DNA of 64,000 bases, from NCBI RefSeq assembly GCF_030719215.1, contig NZ_CP120983.1:4464001-4528000 (forward strand), read 5' to 3'. The stretch is from Streptomyces sp. Alt3. GTDB taxonomy: Bacteria; Actinomycetota; Actinomycetes; Streptomycetales; Streptomycetaceae. This document shows, one piece after another, positions 63,401 through 64,000 of the stretch. The notes under the pieces were generated by a model. That model was not told the origin of the DNA and did no database searches. It saw nothing but the letters and a program-made list of their open reading frames with translations. Every line of letters starts with the position of its first letter. Within the stretch, counting starts at the first letter, position 1. Made by a program: the position numbers and the translations under genes.

Positions 63401-64000
63401 GCGTCCGCGAGCCGCTTGAGCACGACCACGGCGACACCCTCGGCGGGCACGGTGCCCCCGGCCTGCTCGTCGAACGGCCGGCAGCGCCCGTCGGGCGAGA
63501 GGATGCCGCCCTGCTCGAACAGGTATCCCCACTCGCCCCTGGGCATCACGGTGACGCCCCCGGCGAGTGCCGCGTCGCACTCGCCGCCGGCCAGGGCCCG
63601 CGCGGCGAGGTGCACTGCGGTCAGCGAGGTCGAGCAGGCCGTCTGGACGGTGAGCGCGGGGCCGCGCAGACCCAGCTTGTAGGCCACGCGCGTGGCGAGG
63701 AAGTCCTTCTCCTGGCCGATGTACAGGGCGAGTTCGCTCAGCGAGCCGTCGGCCCGGCGGCCGACCCGGTCGGCCCCCGCGTAGACCCCGATCCGGCCCG
63801 GGAACCGGGTGGGATCGATGCCCGCGTCGTCGACGGCGGTGGTCGCGCACTCCAGGAAGACACGCTGCTGCGGGTCCATCGCCGCGGCCTCGGCCCGGCT
63901 GTAGCGGAAGTACGGCCAGTCGAAACGGCGGGACCCGGTGATGACCCCCATGGCCGGGACGAAGTTCTCCCTGCGCACGTATTCCGGGTCCGCCCCCTGG
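60439..64000 (-). CDS. Type I PKS module KS-AT-carrier-thioesterase, 5' part outside the window
   Basis: The frame continues past the right edge, so at least 1186 residues are present. The KS has active-site cysteine in TVQTACSTSL (codon 63634-63636), EAHGTATRLGDPIE and NIGHTGVVAG. The AT has FPGQGTL, GNSIGEY instead of GHSxG, and the substrate motif RAFHS, which suggests malonyl-CoA. No KR, DH or ER domain is seen. The carrier has LGGESL. The C-terminal thioesterase has GGWSFGAV and catalytic GDHWSM. Its stop overlaps the MFS start by 4 bp. Upstream genes in the same direction lie beyond 64000. Confidence 0.92.
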   Translation of the reverse strand, partial: QGADPEYVRRENFVPAMGVITGSRRFDWPYFRYSRAEAAAMDPQQRVFLECATTAVDDAGIDPTRFPGRIGVYAGADRVGRRADGSLSELALYIGQEKDFLATRVAYKLGLRGPALTVQTACSTSLTAVHLAARALAGGECDAALAGGVTVMPRGEWGYLFEQGGILSPDGRCRPFDEQAGGTVPAEGVAVVVLKRLADALRDGDRIAGVIAGTAINNDGSDKMAYTAPSVPGQSEVIRAAQRIAGIDPADIDYVEAHGTATRLGDPIEVEALTDVFRDSAGTTGQCLLGAVKGNIGHTGVVAGVAGLIKTVLMLERGQIVPTAHFTGPNPLLELETSPFRIAAANEPWPDRGTRLAAVSSFGVGGTNAHVLLQGAPSRAPRKGRPGFRPLTLSAASPDALGRLAGALADRLEAAAPGKAAPTLAEVSRTLAERRVHRHRKALVAADPAAAARLLRGAAQPGPPPRKLGKVAFLFPGQGTLRHGAGTAAYQLLPGFRAEFDEIRKGVRDAHDIDLTPVVTDPADQDWFADTVHQQLGLFALGYAFGRQLQAWNIRPAAMLGNSIGEYVAAALAGVWAPQDAADLVHRRARAMWDTEPGRMVSVAASADEVVPRLPGDGEVTVAVEATGSVVLSGPEAAMTELLAGDRLAGLGTTLIHTRRAFHSKAMDGAAEEVRAAISSMPVRPPRQPLISGTTGRRADPQEVTDPGYWAAQLRRPVLLGEAMSTLLGSGCTTYVELGPGSSMIGGLRRTPGWDSSFTAVPLTSRREDPAEAGLLRALATLWELGADRALEDVLDTAPGAGEERPSRCSLPGYQFLGEDPEQADEALPPAPVAPRAPASVSAPSPASSPARRPDTRAVLAELWCRTLGVPVALDDDSFFALGGESLMAVTLTAQVRELTGCVLSVTDFSRAPSFGRLVETVERQSPARPAPAATGTLPVPGVATLAEGGPGRPVFLVADATGTALPYRELAALLAPLAEDRPVLGLEDPGGPRTRTIPAIAADHVTALLRTQPEGPYTLGGWSFGAVVAHEMAYRLARLGKRVDLLVCLDGFVPDTGGLPVSFAPEFLRAGLRSQAEALLGIGPMGRRLGRSTALRRQFVANQATLLRYRPRPVACPVVLFKASSGPAEADRLRGRLSGLYGDGIRVEPVGGDHWSMLTGPYAGDLALKLAHALPAEASAEQGKR

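Overview
The window is G+C-rich, gene-dense actinobacterial chromosome, almost certainly Streptomyces or a close relative. The evidence is the strong G/C third-position bias, frequent GTG starts, many 1- to 4-bp gene overlaps, several probably leaderless genes, and family markers: the sigE-cseA-cseB-cseC cell-envelope stress operon, Lsr2, ClpC, DUF3180, a stand-alone nuoD-type gene and an SCO3374-type protein. I found no tRNA, rRNA, insertion sequence, phage or CRISPR features. The left end cuts a DinB-family gene and the right end cuts a polyketide synthase gene.

Layout. 0-3 kb: DinB fragment, then a PadR regulator and a DrrAB-like drug-export ABC pair with repeated TCAA-N2-TTGA operator candidates. 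3-5.5 kb: minus-strand ybjQ-wrbA-gadB run. 5.6-9 kb: DedA membrane protein with a long QYG repeat tail and a ThrE-type exporter, separated by a very strong shared terminator. 9-17.4 kb: housekeeping block ppa, dacB, a zincin gene broken by a frameshift, tilS, hpt, ftsH and folE. 17.4-21 kb: VOC protein and a minus-strand folate operon (folP, NTF2-like, folB, folK, DUF3180). 21-25 kb: divergent betaine-type ABC importer. 25-31.6 kb: coiled-coil membrane protein, nuoD homologue overlapping a MidA-type methyltransferase, a two-component pair and an ArsR-like regulator. 31.8-37.5 kb: one overlapping cofactor operon for pantothenate, NAD and CoA (DUF2520, panC, nadB, nadC, coaX). 37.5-43.7 kb: small genes, BlaI-like repressor, argA-type acetyltransferase, lsr2, SCO3374-type gene and clpC. 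43.7-44.7 kb: about 1 kb of noncoding, hairpin-rich DNA. 44.7-47.7 kb: M23 peptidase, TetR regulator and drug-efflux MFS. 47.9-52.3 kb: cseC, cseB, cseA, sigE and mutY. 52.6-53.4 kb: secreted protein.

From 53.5 kb to the right edge lies a minus-strand biosynthetic cluster. In transcription order it holds a PKS with KS-AT-carrier-TE domains (incomplete), an MFS transporter, a cytochrome P450, a type II thioesterase, an SDR of the mycofactocin-coupled type, and an NRPS with a degenerate condensation-like region, a threonine-type adenylation domain and a carrier domain. These genes overlap or nearly touch, so they probably form one operon for a small threonine-plus-malonate type metabolite. Several catalytic motifs are unusual: no HHxxxDG in the condensation-like region, GNSIG in the AT, and AGHKT in the P450 I-helix.

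The most interesting items outside the cluster are the nuoD/MidA overlap, the split zincin gene, the long inverted repeat between tetR and the MFS gene, the 59-bp tandem repeat before cseC and the set of leaderless promoters.
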